Positions 43,135 through 54,570 of a DNA stretch of 64,000 nt are shown here, one piece after another (positions within the stretch are counted from its first letter, which is position 1; each line of letters opens with the position of its first letter). Where the stretch lies: positions 6,407,209 to 6,471,208 of the forward strand of contig NC_087065.1 of NCBI RefSeq assembly GCF_963678635.1. The letters are read 5' to 3'. Below the pieces are notes generated by a model. The model saw only the letters and a program-made list of their open reading frames with translations. It was not told where the DNA came from and made no database searches. Both the position numbers and the translations under genes were made by a program. Source of the DNA: Symsagittifera roscoffensis. Lineage: Eukaryota > Xenacoelomorpha > Acoela > Convolutidae.

Positions 43135-44319
43135 GTTAGTAGCCGAAAGACAGTCATCGAGAAAATGAATGATGATCGCATTTATGGTTGTTGTTCCGCT
43201 GTTCATTGTTGTTTTATTTTGGTGGCAGTTTAACTTATCATGCTCTATGGTTCGGTTCCCGTAGAGGGAATTTTTTTTTTCAGAACTCAGTCGTACTTTT
43301 ATTTTAGGCCTTTTTTTATTTTAAAAATTTTAAATGTTTTCTTGCCGTTTTTTTTCCGCTTGTTTTGCAAAAGTGCCGTGCCGCCTCTGTATTGAAGAAA
43401 GTGACGGACAAAATATATACTTTCGATCTGGGTTTTTTATTTCATCAGATGTTTTTCAAAAAACGACTTCGCCCAATCTTGGAGTTTTTAATTTTCTAAA
43501 ACCTTTGTTGCTTTTTTTATAGCAGAAATATCATTTTTTTCTTTTTACGACTCCTTTTCTGCCGATTCTGTTACTATCATCAAATGGCAAACCCATCCAG
43601 AAAAAACATTGCAAAATTTTGAATTTTAATGGACAGAAAATGACAACTTTTCTTAGATTAACCAGCCAGAAGCTTAATCCGGAGGTTAATCATGAAAGGT
43701 TTAGTAATCTATGGCTATTAACAGAAATCACCTTGTATGTTGCAACGCACGCGTTGTTTGAGCCCGCTGTTATATTGCTTGGCACCATCATTGCCGATGC
43801 GCCTTAAAGCTTTGAGCAAACGAATGATCTTCTTTTTTCACTTGGCGCGACCTTTTTTCAGACCGCATGAAACGTCGGTAGCCCAATAAATATGGTCCAA
43901 ATTCAGGATTAAAACTCAAACCTTGTTTTAAAAAAAAACCTTCATTGGTTGACCTCAAGTTGAAAACAATAACTTCAGATCGTCATCTTTTTTCACAGTC
44001 GGTAAACTGGAAAAGTTAGGCTTTGCATTGAATTTTGCGCTGCACCCATTTAAAATGAGCGGTGCAAGAAACAATGCCCTGGATCCCCAAAAAATTTGAA
44101 CTCTTAGTTGTGAAATTAAGTAAATCTGGGCCAAAAAGAGCACACAAATTGATCAGTTCAGAGCGTAGCCCCCAATGTTCTGACTTCCAACTTTTAAATA
44201 ATTCATGGTTATCAAAAACTTTTTAAGTTAAAAATAAATTTTCTTTCAGAAAAAGAATAATTGATTGCTCATTGCTATGAAAAGAGCACAAATAATTCGA
44301 CCACTGTTGCAAATAAAAC
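43135..44319. other. Intron, nothing recognised
   Basis: First part of the intron between exons 11 and 12, up to the fold-back element. It is AT-rich, without recognised genes or repeats. Confidence 0.45.
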
Positions 44320-45430
44320 AAAACTGCTCGTATCAAGGCGAAGCCCTGAATGTTCCGTCTGCCTTTTATGGTCTTTGGAGCAGTAATAACATTTAAAAAA
44401 ATTAAATGTAAAAAAAAAACAAAAAAAAATATTTTTTTTTGAAATTCATGCCCCCACACGCAATATTAAGTACAATGTGATTGATTTTGCTCGGAGTAAC
44501 AAATCACTATGGCAAATAGGCTTCCTTTAAAAAATATGGAGATTTCTAGGACGGATGAAATCTCCGCTTACGCGTTAATTGCGCGAAGCTTACAGTGCTG
44601 ATTTAAATTAACCGGACAAAACGCGTTAAACTTGAAAATTAAAACACGTTTTTCTCAAAATGGGTTGACTTTAGGAGAAAACTGATGAAGACAAAACCTG
44701 CTTAAAGTTTTAGCAGACTTAATATGGGGTAATTTGCTGTGCGAAATTCGGGCCCAAAGTTTTACCCCAAAAATTGGTAATTTTGGCTTTTCTTAGTTGA
44801 TCAAAAATTACGCCAAAAATACCGAGTCGATCACAGACATAATTAGATCAAAGTGAGCCCCTTACGTAGCCCAACAAACTTTGAGAAGGGTATATACTCC
44901 AAAAAAAAATTTGCAAGCCGTTTAAAAATTGTTTTTAAATAAATAGTTGGTATTTTATGTGAAATTGACCTTTTTTGTCTATCAAACAAAATAAATTATT
45001 TATACAATGTTTTGGAGAATAGACCCTTCTTAAATTTTGTTGGGCTACGTAAGGGGCTTATTTTGATTTTATTATGTCTGTTATCGACTGGATATTTTTG
45101 GCGTAATTTTTGATTAACTAAGAAAAGCCAAAATGACCAATTTTTGGGGTAAAATTTCGGGCCCGAATTTCGCAAAATAAATTACACCATATTAATTCTG
45201 CTTAAGTTTTAAGCAAGTTTTGTCTTCATAAGTTTTTTCCCAAACTCAACCCAATTTGAGAAAAACACGTTTTAAAATTCAAGTTTAACGCGTTTTGTCC
45301 TGTTAATTCAAATCAGTACTGTATCGCGCGTTAATTGTCCCAAATTGGACAAAACACAATCTTTAAACACCTGTAACTTTACGAAAAACGATCACAGGTG
45401 AAATATTTTTTCAAATTTCAGCTCAGGGCA
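44320..45430 (-). mobile_element. Fold-back element of repeat family A
   Basis: It begins with the inverse of the family A end block (CTGCTCGTATCAAGGCGAAG). It contains two long inverted arms, about 44580-44905 and 45015-45335, each carrying the blocks ACGCGTTAAACTTG, AAAAATTACGCC and CCTTACGTAGCCCAACAAA or their complements. The centre (~110 bp) is AT-rich. No transposase. The arms would form a ~330-bp stem in single strands. Confidence 0.75.
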
Positions 45431-45633
45431 ACAATATTTTCTAAAACAAATTTGTCAGAAATGGTAGTTATGCTCTTTTAAATTAGAGGAGGACAATGTA
45501 GGGAGAACAATCTAAAAAATGTAAGATTCTTAAAGTTAACTCCACTTGCAAGGTTAAGTGTACACTGATAAATTTCTCATCTCGCGCCAAGTTCTTTCGA
45601 ACAGCGTATTACCTTAATTGAGTTTGGAATTTA

Positions 45634-45815
45634 TATCTACTTAACAATTGCCCCACCCCTTTTCCCCCCTCTTAAGAAAGGGGGAGGCAATTGTTAACTC
45701 ATTTTCGACCAATCAGATTGCAGCCAAATTTCGCAAGAGCTTTTTACTGCTTTTATTAATACGGATGGCAATTTTTAAGTAGATACAATGGGAGGGCGAT
45801 TGTTAATTGTTTCTG
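45634..45815. repeat. Poly-C hairpin elements, family D
   Basis: ATCTACTTAACAATTGCCCC at 45634 pairs with GGGGGAGGCAATTGTTAA at about 45681-45698. An inverted partial copy (TTTTTAAGTAGATACAATGGG) follows at 45773. The remaining intron to exon 12 shows no gene. Confidence 0.65.
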
Positions 45816-46705
45816 GAATTTTTTAATTCGTCGTTCAGACTTTGAGTGAAGAAAAAACTGGTAAATAGCGACTTTAATGATCCCAATTGGATAAAACTGG
45901 AAATTTTCATACCCTAGAACCTTACAAAAAACAAACGCAGTTCAATTTTTTTTTAGTTTTGAGTTCTTCCACGTTGTATCAGAAGCTTACTAAAAAAGCA
46001 TAATTGAAACGCGCCAAGTCGGTTTAAAGAAAAAACCAAGCATAATTATTCCGACACGCTATTCGAAAGCCAGAACAAAAAGGCTCAATTACTTTAAGCA
46101 TTTAGAGTTTGAGCTTAAGCAAAGATAAAATTAACGCATCAGTTTAAAGTTATCCAGAAAAAAGGTCTTGTTCAGACCAGTTTTTTGCGACTTTTTTTGA
46201 AAAAATTGAATGAAGAGGTTGCCTTGACGCGAGCAGTGTTCTCCTGGACTTTTGCTGACAGTTATAAAATATTTGTTCTTGGGTGTTTTTTAAAACAATT
46301 TTTGGCTCTTCACTTGAAATTTTTTTGCTGACTTTTTTTGGAATGAAAAAAAATTGATACCTATAATTCAAATTAAGAACGATATTTTACGTTTTGTTTC
46401 AAAGTAATGGTTTTTGAAAATTGCCAAAAAAAGCTAAACTGAATAATCTTTAGCTATTGTTTCAAGGGCTCGAGATACTGTTTCTTGTGTCTCGAGCCCT
46501 TCAAGGAGAAAAAATTGTTTCAATTTTCTTTTGGAAAATGGTCTTTTTTATAGCAAAAGGTAGCTTAAACACGGTAAAAAGTAGTTGAAATTTTTAAAAT
46601 TTTGCCCTGATATTTGCTGCCCACTTATCACTTTGCTTCTAAGTTAGCCCAATTTGAGAGAACTCCATGATTCACATCTGTTTTGATCTGGCACGTTTGT
46701 TTCAG

Positions 46706-46920
46706 CCTTGAACTTTTTCTCATTGGACGAGGCAACTGGCTCTCTATTGGTGGAAAAAAGTTTGAGTGACATGATTGGTCAGTTTTCGTTCTCCGTGGTA
46801 GCCGAAGACAGAGGGAGGAGGAGGTCGACTGCAAATGTGGTGGTGACTGTGAGGGATGTGAACAACCACGCCCCTCAAATATCATCCCCTTTCCCCAATC
46901 AGGAGTTCAACATCAGCGAG
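46706..46920 (+). CDS. Cadherin exon 12 (VRDVNNHAPQI)
   Basis: Acceptor CGTTTGTTTCAG, donor GTATAC, phase 1 to 0. It encodes LNFFSLDEATGSLLV, the strand FSFSVVAEDRG, the linker VRDVNNHAPQI (DVNN in place of DxND) and the start of a further repeat ending FNISE. An LSD motif stands where LDRE is usual. Confidence 0.89.
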
Positions 46921-47154
46921 GTATACAGGATAAGTTGTAAATTTTCAGCCAATCAGATTCAAGTTTTTAGATATCATAGCAAAATTAGACCCAGTTGAAT
47001 AACTGTTTGGGTCAATTTAGAAGGTGGATTTTAACTTGGCTCAAAGTAAGTTGCAATTATTGTCACCTTACAAAACCCATAAATTTGACAAAAGCTAGTT
47101 ATTTCGAAAATGAAATTGATATTTAACCTTGGTAAATCAAAAAGCGATCAATTT

Positions 47155-47345
47155 TATCGAAAATGGGAGCGGCGATGAAGTGGTTACGTCTTCTAATCGA
47201 AAGGTCGGATGTTCGAGGCCCACCATGATCGGTGCTCGTTGCTTGAGGGTGAGGCAACATTACCCGGCCCAGAAAGTTATCCGAAAGAATACATGTAGAT
47301 TTTTAACAGGGACAGATCACCGGTTCTCCGTGAATAGCTGAACAG
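47155..47345 (+). repeat. tRNA-derived SINE-like sequence
   Basis: GGCGATGAAGTGGTTACG resembles a Pol III A box and GGATGTTCGAGGCCC a B box about 35 bp later, in tRNA-like spacing, followed by a non-tRNA tail. It is not an intact tRNA gene; the acceptor arms do not pair. Confidence 0.5.
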
Positions 47346-47649
47346 CTCGTATGTTGGACCTTTCCCTTGAAGATAAAACCATCTTAATCTAAAATGCGTC
47401 AAAAAGAATGAGTCAAAAGTGGTTATATAGGTTTGAATATAATAAAGGTCGCCGACCATACTGATAACTTTTGTACTGAAATTGCACTGATTTTTCACTA
47501 CTCTCGTTTTTTAATCAATTGACTGTCATCAGAGCTTCACACTTGAGCAAAAAAATGAACAAAACTATCAAAAACAAGTTGCGCTCAAACTTAAATGCTT
47601 TTTCAGATTTTTATCAGTAATTTCAAGTTGTCGCATTCTGTTTTTCCAG

Positions 47650-47832
47650 AGTGTAGATGTCGGTTACGAAATAGTTCGAGTTCTAGCATCAGACAACGAC
47701 GAGGGAAAAAATAGTGAGCTTTCCTTTTCTCTCGAGTCGACCTCCCCCTCGGATCTGGAAAAATTTACACTAGAGGGGAATATTCTGAGAGTGAGCGCCA
47801 GTCTAGACGCCGAATTGCAGAAACAACACACG
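47650..47832 (+). CDS. Cadherin exon 13
   Basis: 61 codons, phase 0 to 0. Acceptor CTGTTTTTCCAG and donor GTCAGT. It encodes SVDVGYEIVRVLASDNDEGKN (calcium loop ASDNDEG), LSFSLES strands, and SLDAELQKQH in the position of LDRE. A tRNA-derived SINE-like sequence lies in the intron just upstream. Confidence 0.88.
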
Positions 47833-48235
47833 GTCAGTTTGTATGAAACAAGCAAAAAAATCAGAACAAACTTGTTTTCAAGAAGGTAGCAACTTGTTTA
47901 TTATTTACAAAATTTATCCCAAAAAATGTCATCTTGCAAGAACACCAAAGAGGCCAGTTAGCTACCATTCGATTGGTGTCATTAACAAAAGAAAATGTGG
48001 TCGTTCTGATTTTGTGACAATGGAGCAATCAAAATTTTGGTGTATAGTATGCGGATTCCGAGACAAGGTTAAAAAAAGACTTTTTAAAATTTAAAATGGC
48101 TTCAGTAAGATGACAAATGACCCCATCTGAAGTTAAATTGTTGTATATGGCTAGGTAATTTTTGGTTTTAAATTTTTGGTAGTTTGAGAAAAAAGGCCTG
48201 TTTTTTTACAAATTTGTTTTTATCTTAGCAAATGA

Positions 48236-49201
48236 CCCGGGTTGACCTCCATAGACCAAAAATGCTAATCATACAATTCCATAAATTAAGTCTATGAAAA
48301 AATACTAATTATACAAAGTTCATACATTTTGCTAAAATCGTGTCATTGAATTTTCTAACAACTTTTCTCTTGTTAAGGCATAAAATTCGGTGTACCGTAC
48401 TGAAAAAAAAGAAAAACTTTTGTCAAAAAAATGCTAATCATACAATTTCCATATAGGAAAAAATACTAATCATAGACCTTTCATGCAATTTTCTGTAGTT
48501 ATGGAACTCCATGAAAATTGTATGACTAGCATTTTTGGTCAACCCGGGGAAATAAGAAATAATAATTGTGTTTACAAAAAAAACACTTTTTGGTGATTTT
48601 TGGATTTTTTGGGTGAAACACTAATCCTGGACTACGTTATAAACACAAAAAATAAAATTTTGCATGCAAAGTTTTTTTTTGTTAAAATTTATATTTGAGC
48701 ACAAAAGCAAGTTGGCAACCAAAAAAGTGATTAAATAATTTTTACTTCAAATTTGTGTTTTTGCTTATGAAAAAATGCATATCATACAATAACAATTTTC
48801 ATATATCAAAAATATATGATAAGCATTTTTTTGACCAAAATTAAAATCATGTTTTTGAGAGTCAAAATGCATTCTTTCAATAAAAATTTTTTAAACTCAT
48901 GTAAACTCATCCAGAAAAATCGTTAAATTAATTTTGAAGATTTTATTTTTCTTTAGCAAATGCTTATCATACAATTTTCATATATGAAAATATTATAACA
49001 AGCATTTTTTGACCAAAATTAAAATCATGTTTTTATTGAGCAGAAAGATTCAAAAGATGGAAATAGAACAGAAGTATTTCTCTAAAAACATTTAATTTAG
49101 TTTTTAAGTTTTGTATGAAAATTGTATGATAACATTTTTCCATAGTCGCCATATATGAAATTTTATGATAAGCATTTTTCTTTTATGGACGTCAACCCGG
49201 G
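48236..49201. mobile_element. CCCGGGTTGAC inverted-repeat elements, family C copies
   Basis: 48236-48548 begins CCCGGGTTGAC and ends GTCAACCCGGG, with imperfect arms continuing into ACCAAAAATGCTAATCATAC / GTATGACTAGCATTTTTGGT. A second stretch ends at 49201 with GTCAACCCGGG and is filled with ATGCTTATCATACAATTTTC-type words. This looks like two nested or tandem non-autonomous elements. No coding frame. Confidence 0.6.
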
Positions 49202-49252
49202 GAGTTCTGGTTACAATAAACAACAAATGCGTTTTCAGGAAGGGAACTGACT

Positions 49253-49679
49253 CAGGGGCGGATTTAGGGGGGCGGACGCCTCCCCCCCCCCCCTCACGGA
49301 TTCGAACCCCTGCCGACCCAAAGGGTCCCCCCTTTGATACTTATTCAGAAATCCGTTTTTGGCCAACCGACCCTAAAATTTTTCTAAAGGCGCCTTCGCC
49401 GCCAATACATAATAACTTTGAGGGGGAGAGCGCGCCAAAAAAAACGCATTTTTTTTTGTCAAAATTTTTCAAAAAGTGCCCATAAACGGCTTTTTTTGAC
49501 TGTTTTTTCAAAAATTTGCATGCGGCGCAGAAAATTTAGCCAAAATAGGGGCAAAACAGTGCTTTGGGAGAGCTCGAAAAATCAATTTGGTCGACCTAAA
49601 AAAAAGGTCGTCAAAATTTTCGAAAATTTTTTCAAAATCCGCCCCCCCCCCTCTCGAAAAAATCCTAGATCCGCCCCTG
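49253..49679. mobile_element. hAT-type MITE, 427 bp, with 8-bp duplication
   Basis: The ends CAGGGGCGGATTTAGG and (inverted) CAGGGGCGGATCTAGG are flanked by AACTGACT on both sides (49245-49252 and 49680-49687). An 8-bp duplication with CAGGGG-type ends is the hAT signature. It has no transposase, so it depends on an autonomous relative. Family copies: 19534-19923, 56188-56362 and 57001-57318. Confidence 0.9.
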
Positions 49680-49818
49680 AACTGACTCGATTTTTAATAC
49701 AACTCTAACAAAAGAAAAAATCACATCTTGGAGGAACGCCAAAACTAGGGCTAACATAACTTGCCGACCGGCTGTCCTGAAAGTGTTTAAGAGTTATGTT
49801 GCATCCGCTTGATTTCAG

Positions 49819-49929
49819 CTGGTGTTGGTTGTGCATGACGGGGGTACTCCCAGTCTCAAGGACGAGGTGAATGTGCGCATCAACGTCCTCGACATCGCGG
49901 ACTCCCTCCCCTACTTTCCAGAAACACAG
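49819..49929 (+). CDS. Cadherin exon 14 (degenerate linker LDIADSLPYF)
   Basis: 37 codons, phase 0 to 0. Acceptor CTTGATTTCAG, donor GTAGAT. It encodes LVLVVHDGGTPSL (DGGTP is the usual DxGxP core) and NVLDIADSLPYF in the place of the DxNDxxPxF calcium linker. The Asn and second Asp of DxND are replaced (DIAD), so this inter-repeat junction may bind less calcium. Confidence 0.87.
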
Positions 49930-50034
49930 GTAGATAGAAACCCTGTCAATAAAAAGGTGTGAGATATGGCCTAGAATACACCCAAGATAAATTTCAAGGA
50001 TTTCAACATTTTGTAGTTTTGAGCTGAAAAAATA

Positions 50035-50130
50035 AGGGCGCTTAGCATAGTGGTAAGGCGTTAACTTTACGATCGTCAGATCGCCAATCGATCCATTGTC
50101 ATTGCTCTCACTTGACCCCTAGTTTCGACC
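50035..50130 (+). repeat. tRNA-derived SINE-like fragment
   Basis: GCGCTTAGCATAGTGGTAAGGCG has a good Pol III A box. CCAATCGATCC stands in the B-box place but is degenerate. The stretch from here to exon 15 otherwise shows nothing I recognise. Confidence 0.45.
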
Positions 50131-50849
50131 AACCGCAGTCTGACCAATTTCGGCTGCAAAAATGGTACCACGTGAAAGTTCTAGATGCAATAAAACGGCG
50201 TTGAGTCGTCAAAAAAAGAGCTTCGCTCAATAAAATAACTCAGTCTGGAATGTGGAGAAGTAAGAAAAACAGACTACGCTTAGACAGTTTGGATAGCTTT
50301 TTATTAATCCTCTGCGAATCGCAGAGACTACAATTAAATTAAATAATGAAGAAACTAAAGTTGATCAGACCTGTTTCTGGCTTGTTTTGTTCATCATGAA
50401 TGTAATTTAATCCAGAGCAACATCTGACGTTAAAAATGATCAAAAAATTGATATTACTTTGTTTTTGTATATAGAAAGTTTCAGTCAATGAAAACTGCAA
50501 TTTTAATTGCTAAACAGTTTTAATTAAAGCAAAATAATGAAGCGCCTGATTCTAAATCAAGTTGAGAGGTTTCGGGGATTTCGGGGGGTTTCTGAACAAT
50601 GCCATTTTCTTTCAAGAACCGCCGTTGGCGCTGAATTCTTTGCTGAATGTTTTCTTCCAGGATTTCGGGAAACTCGAAAAATTTCAAATGGTTGATCTAA
50701 TGAAATCAGCAAAGCTCGACAGAAAACCGACAAAAAAGCTCGACAAACAAAAAATTAAAATTGTTGTCCTAAATTGAAGTTCATTAAAAATCAAAAAAAA
50801 TGTCCCCGCAAAAAAACTTCTGTGCACGCCACTGACCTTTCTATTTTAG

Positions 50850-50958
50850 GTGAGTATGAGCGTGGCAGAAGATCAAGAAGTGGGCAACAGTGTCGGCAAA
50901 GTAGTGGCCGAAGACAGAGACACCACCGACCAAGAACCCATCCGGTACTCAATCATAA
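50850..50958 (+). CDS. Cadherin exon 15
   Basis: Acceptor TTCTATTTTAG, one base out at donor GTGAGT. It encodes VSMSVAEDQEVGNSVG and VAEDRDTTDQEP, the opening strand and calcium loop of a repeat, then IRYSI. The exon itself begins GTGAGT, so the acceptor is immediately followed by a donor-like sequence. Confidence 0.86.
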
Positions 50959-51109
50959 GTGAGTCATCATTGATGTCACAGCCACTAGCTTTTAAGTCAT
51001 CCTCTACTTAGCAGCGGGAAACAATTGTGGTTTCCAACTTTTTAAATTAAAAAAAAACTAAATTGTAGATTTTAGGACGTCAGTTGCATTTTCGATAGAA
51101 TCTCAACTC

Positions 51110-51345
51110 AGTTACCTTTTTTTTTTGTTTTGTATGGTCTGCCAGAATATACGAAGTGAAAGAAAAAAAAATTTTTTTTTTCAGCCTTGCACCTCAGCGT
51201 GGCACCGAAGCGCGTGAAAAAATTTATAAATGGGTGCGAGGGACAGCTCCATTTTTGTGCTTTTGTAAGTGGAGTCTGTGGGGCTCGAACCGCTACCCTG
51301 GTTTTTACGAGTGCTTTTGTATATACAACTCGGACCAAGTTTAGC
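51110..51345 (-). repeat. tRNA-derived SINE-like sequence, minus strand
   Basis: On the minus strand GGGCTAAACTTGGTCCG (A-box-like) is followed after about 45 bp by GGTAGCGGTTCGAGCCCCAC, a strong B box. It lies 40 bp before exon 16. Confidence 0.5.
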
Positions 51346-51383
51346 CCACTAGATTGGTTTGCTATGATTAATGGTTTGTTCAG

Positions 51384-51605
51384 GAGGTAACGATGACAAC
51401 AACTTTTCCATCGGCACGACCACTGGCATCATCCGGGTAAATATGCCTCTGGACAGGGAATCACGTGACGAGTACTGGTTGACAGTGGAGGCTTCTCAGG
51501 TCACAGAGCTGCCCAACCCAGAGTTCGCCACCCAGATTGTGATTGTGAGAGTCGCAGATGTTAACGACAACCCCCCTCAATTCTCAAAGCAGATATATAT
51601 TACTG
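51384..51605 (+). CDS. Cadherin exon 16 (VADVNDNPPQF)
   Basis: Acceptor TTTGTTCAG; an alternative AG three bases downstream would remove one residue. It enters with two bases completing a codon and leaves one, donor GTCAGT. It encodes NFSIGTTTGIIRV, PLDRESRDEYWL (DRE motif), and the canonical linker VADVNDNPPQF. The start is uncertain by 3 bp only. Confidence 0.88.
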
Positions 51606-53225
51606 GTCAGTTCTCTTAGCATCGTTTTCTCGTTAGGCCATATTTTAAATTTTTTGTATGAGAACAAAGAAGATTTATTACGTTTACCAAGTCACAATGT
51701 AGAATATTATTGGTCGATTTAATTTTTTAAGCAAAAAAAGTCTTGAAAGTGTTCAGGCTTAAAGTCGATTTTATTTTTCGCGGTTTAAAACTTGATTTTT
51801 TCAGGCTGCAACTTTTTTTTCGATTGTGTTTTTTCAGAGATGTCCAGTTTTTGAGTATAATAAGTTGCAAAAAGTTGAAGCAAAGCAAAATTAATTAACG
51901 AGAGCAATCTGCCAGTTTTGAGCTATAATTAGTAGCAAAAAGTTCGGACAGACAGAATTAATTTCAATTAATTAAAATGAGCAATCAGTGCTTTTCGATG
52001 CTTTTTTACATGCAAAATCTGAAGCCGAACAACCTTGAATTTTTTGTCAAACCAAATTCAAATTGCGAGATTGTCGATTATCCGATGATTATGCTAGCCT
52101 AATTTTTAAATACTGCTATGAGCATCCAGATTTTGCTATAAAACATTTCGACGCTTCGGATGCAATTGCCCGCCGTGGCTATAGGTTTTGAGCGAAACTC
52201 GGATCTACTTAACAATCCCCCTATTGTATCTACTAAAGAATCTCCACCCCTGTAAGTAAAACAGTAATTTCGCACAAGAGCATTGTATGTAAAATGGGAT
52301 GTTGATGTCTAGACAGTTGCTCTTTTTAATTAATTCTGTCTGTCCGAACTTTTTGCAACTCTCTATAATTTTGCATGCAAATTTGGTTTTTTGGTTGACC
52401 TTGAGACAGACTTCTTGTCTAAAAATAAGCTTTTGAATACCAAAGTTGTCTTAAATAGGTCATTTGCTCTTTTTATAGATCGTTTTTATAAAGAGAGTTG
52501 CAAAAAATTCGGACAGACAGAAATAATTAAAAAGAGCATCGTCCAGTTTGACCAATTTTTGCATGCAATTTTGTTTTTTGAGACATCGTTAAGTCACATG
52601 TTCGGGCTGATAAATTAGGTTTTGCATGCAAGACTTTCCAAAATGGGTCAGTTGCTCTTTTTATTTATTTTTGTTTCTCACACATTCATTTTTCTTTCAC
52701 ACAATTTTTAACGTTTTTAAACGAATGAAAAGATTTTTATTTCGAGATTAAAAGGCAGTCGAAACATTCAAGTGTTTGCCCTGATGCCAGTTGTCTTGTT
52801 TAAATTTACTCCCTAAGTCCATGAACTTGAATTTGATAGCTGTCAAGAAAAATGCGCAAATCAATTGGAAACATTATGAGAGGCAATTTTGCAAGTTTTT
52901 GCCTCAATGCTGCGATAACAGAATATTTACTAAACTACATTACAAAATCATTGGGTTTTTTTCCTTGCCTTGAGTAAAAAATCCTCAAAATGTCCTTTTT
53001 TGATCTGATCAAAATTAATTGAAATCTGACATCATTGAGATAAATAAAAACACGCAAATGGCAGAACAAACCGTGAAGTTCAATTATACCGGGTCCCAGC
53101 TTTCCATAACAGTTCTTATATTTTCCTAGTGTTTGTGAATGCTTACTTCAAATACATCTTCAAATAGACCTTAGAAAAAATAGCTCGATTAGTTCTGAAA
53201 GTACCGAGCAAAATAAGGTTCTTTT
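51606..53225. other. Intron part, mostly unrecognised
   Basis: AT-rich DNA with a partial family D element at 52201-52253 (GGATCTACTTAACAATCCCC) and a family A end block near 52752 (GGCAGTCGAAACATTCAAG). No gene. Confidence 0.45.
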
Positions 53226-53229
53226 AAGG

Positions 53230-54570
53230 CAATTGGGTTCATTCGTGTTCGTGCTTGCCAGCCCCGGGAAGCAAACTGCTCATGGAAACAACTGGTGGTT
53301 ATCGGTCTGAAGCGCATCAACCGTCAGGAAAATGGGAGATGACATATTTTGAGGCCGTTAAGTTGGGTGAGAGCGTGCTTAGAGGAGACGTCTCGAATCA
53401 ATTCTACATCCTGATTTGATTAATTGCCAGTGCAAAGTTTAAGATTCAGTAGTTTGATTTTGATTTCCTTAAGGTGCTAGAACGATTCGATTAGAATAGC
53501 ATGTAGGTTGGGTGTAAAAATTATTATTTTCTGGGAGTATTGGGGTACTTTAGTGTGGCATCTCCTAATTTGGTGTAATCCTTTGCGGTGGGGTCAGCAG
53601 TAATCAGATCTACCCCGGTGTATCCTGGGGATTTGAGTTTTTGGGTTGTTGGGCTGGTATTTGGAAATCCTATTGCTAGCATGATGTGTTCGCCGTTTTA
53701 CTGTGACGGCTGCGATATCACCAACAGCTCATCAAATGAGGCCATTTCTGCCAACGTCACACGACGCATTGCCCAGTGCTCGAAGAAGCAAGTGTGTACC
53801 TTGGAGAGCCTTGCTGCGGCAAACGTAAACCATGGGGGTCACTCGGCATTTTTGCATTGCTCTTGCCATGTATGGATCCGACCAAGAAAGCCACCAGACA
53901 AGTGTCATTAGTAGTCTCGCAGGTCTTTGGATAGAGACGACTATTGTCACAATTTTTTGTGTTAATGGACACCAGGAGCGTAGGACTGACTGTGGTCTAC
54001 AGAATGCCCTGATGATTGCGAAAACTGTTTGGGGGAAAGGGCTTTCCCGAAGTTGCCATGAATGGTAACCGCCACAATACTTTTAGCACTGTGGATCCTA
54101 TGATGCAATCTTAGGAAGGGTTTTTACCCATTGATACTAAAAAAGGCTCGGATTTGTAAGGCGGGTAGCTAGGCAACTTGCTACGCTTTAAGAATAGTGC
54201 TTCTTGGTGAAACTAACTCTCAGTGATGGCCATTTATGGTTATGAGTATAGGATAGAGAACTTTCGCCCAGGAATAGGTATTTCGCCGGGCCTAAGGAAC
54301 GAAAACATTTACGGGATAAATAAAATAAAGGTCTTGGGAGATTCACTGATAAAGTAGCAGGGTTAAGAGATTTGACTTGAACTGGCGGGCTAGAGTTGAC
54401 TGATGCCAGGAGTAAGTTGAACAAATTGTGACACCTACCGCTTGCCTGTATCTAACATCCGCGACGAGATTGGTTAAAGAAACCGAACTTGTCACTTGTT
54501 GGTGTGGACAGGGGAGGGTAATCTGAACTAACCAGGGGAAAAAGTTAGCCAATTAACTGTTGCAGCATAG
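53230..54570. other. GC-richer intronic segment of unknown origin
   Basis: This 1.3 kb differs from its surroundings in base composition. On the + strand a GTG-started frame at 53588-53911 has several cysteines (CSPFYCDGCDITNSSS, QCSKKQVCTLES, FLHCSCHVW). The spacing faintly recalls a galactose-binding (SUEL-type) lectin domain. Flanking frames are broken. It could be a decayed exon, a processed pseudogene, or part of an unknown element. It does not fit the cadherin frame. Confidence 0.3.

Noticed and set aside
47155-47230. Functional tRNA gene
   Set aside because: A and B boxes are present but acceptor and anticodon stems do not pair well.
53588-53911. A cadherin exon
   Set aside because: No cadherin motif, wrong composition and no fitting splice phase between exons 16 and 17, which already join correctly.
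53230-54570. Mitochondrial or ribosomal RNA insert
   Set aside because: No conserved rRNA core sequence or mitochondrial protein gene could be recognised.
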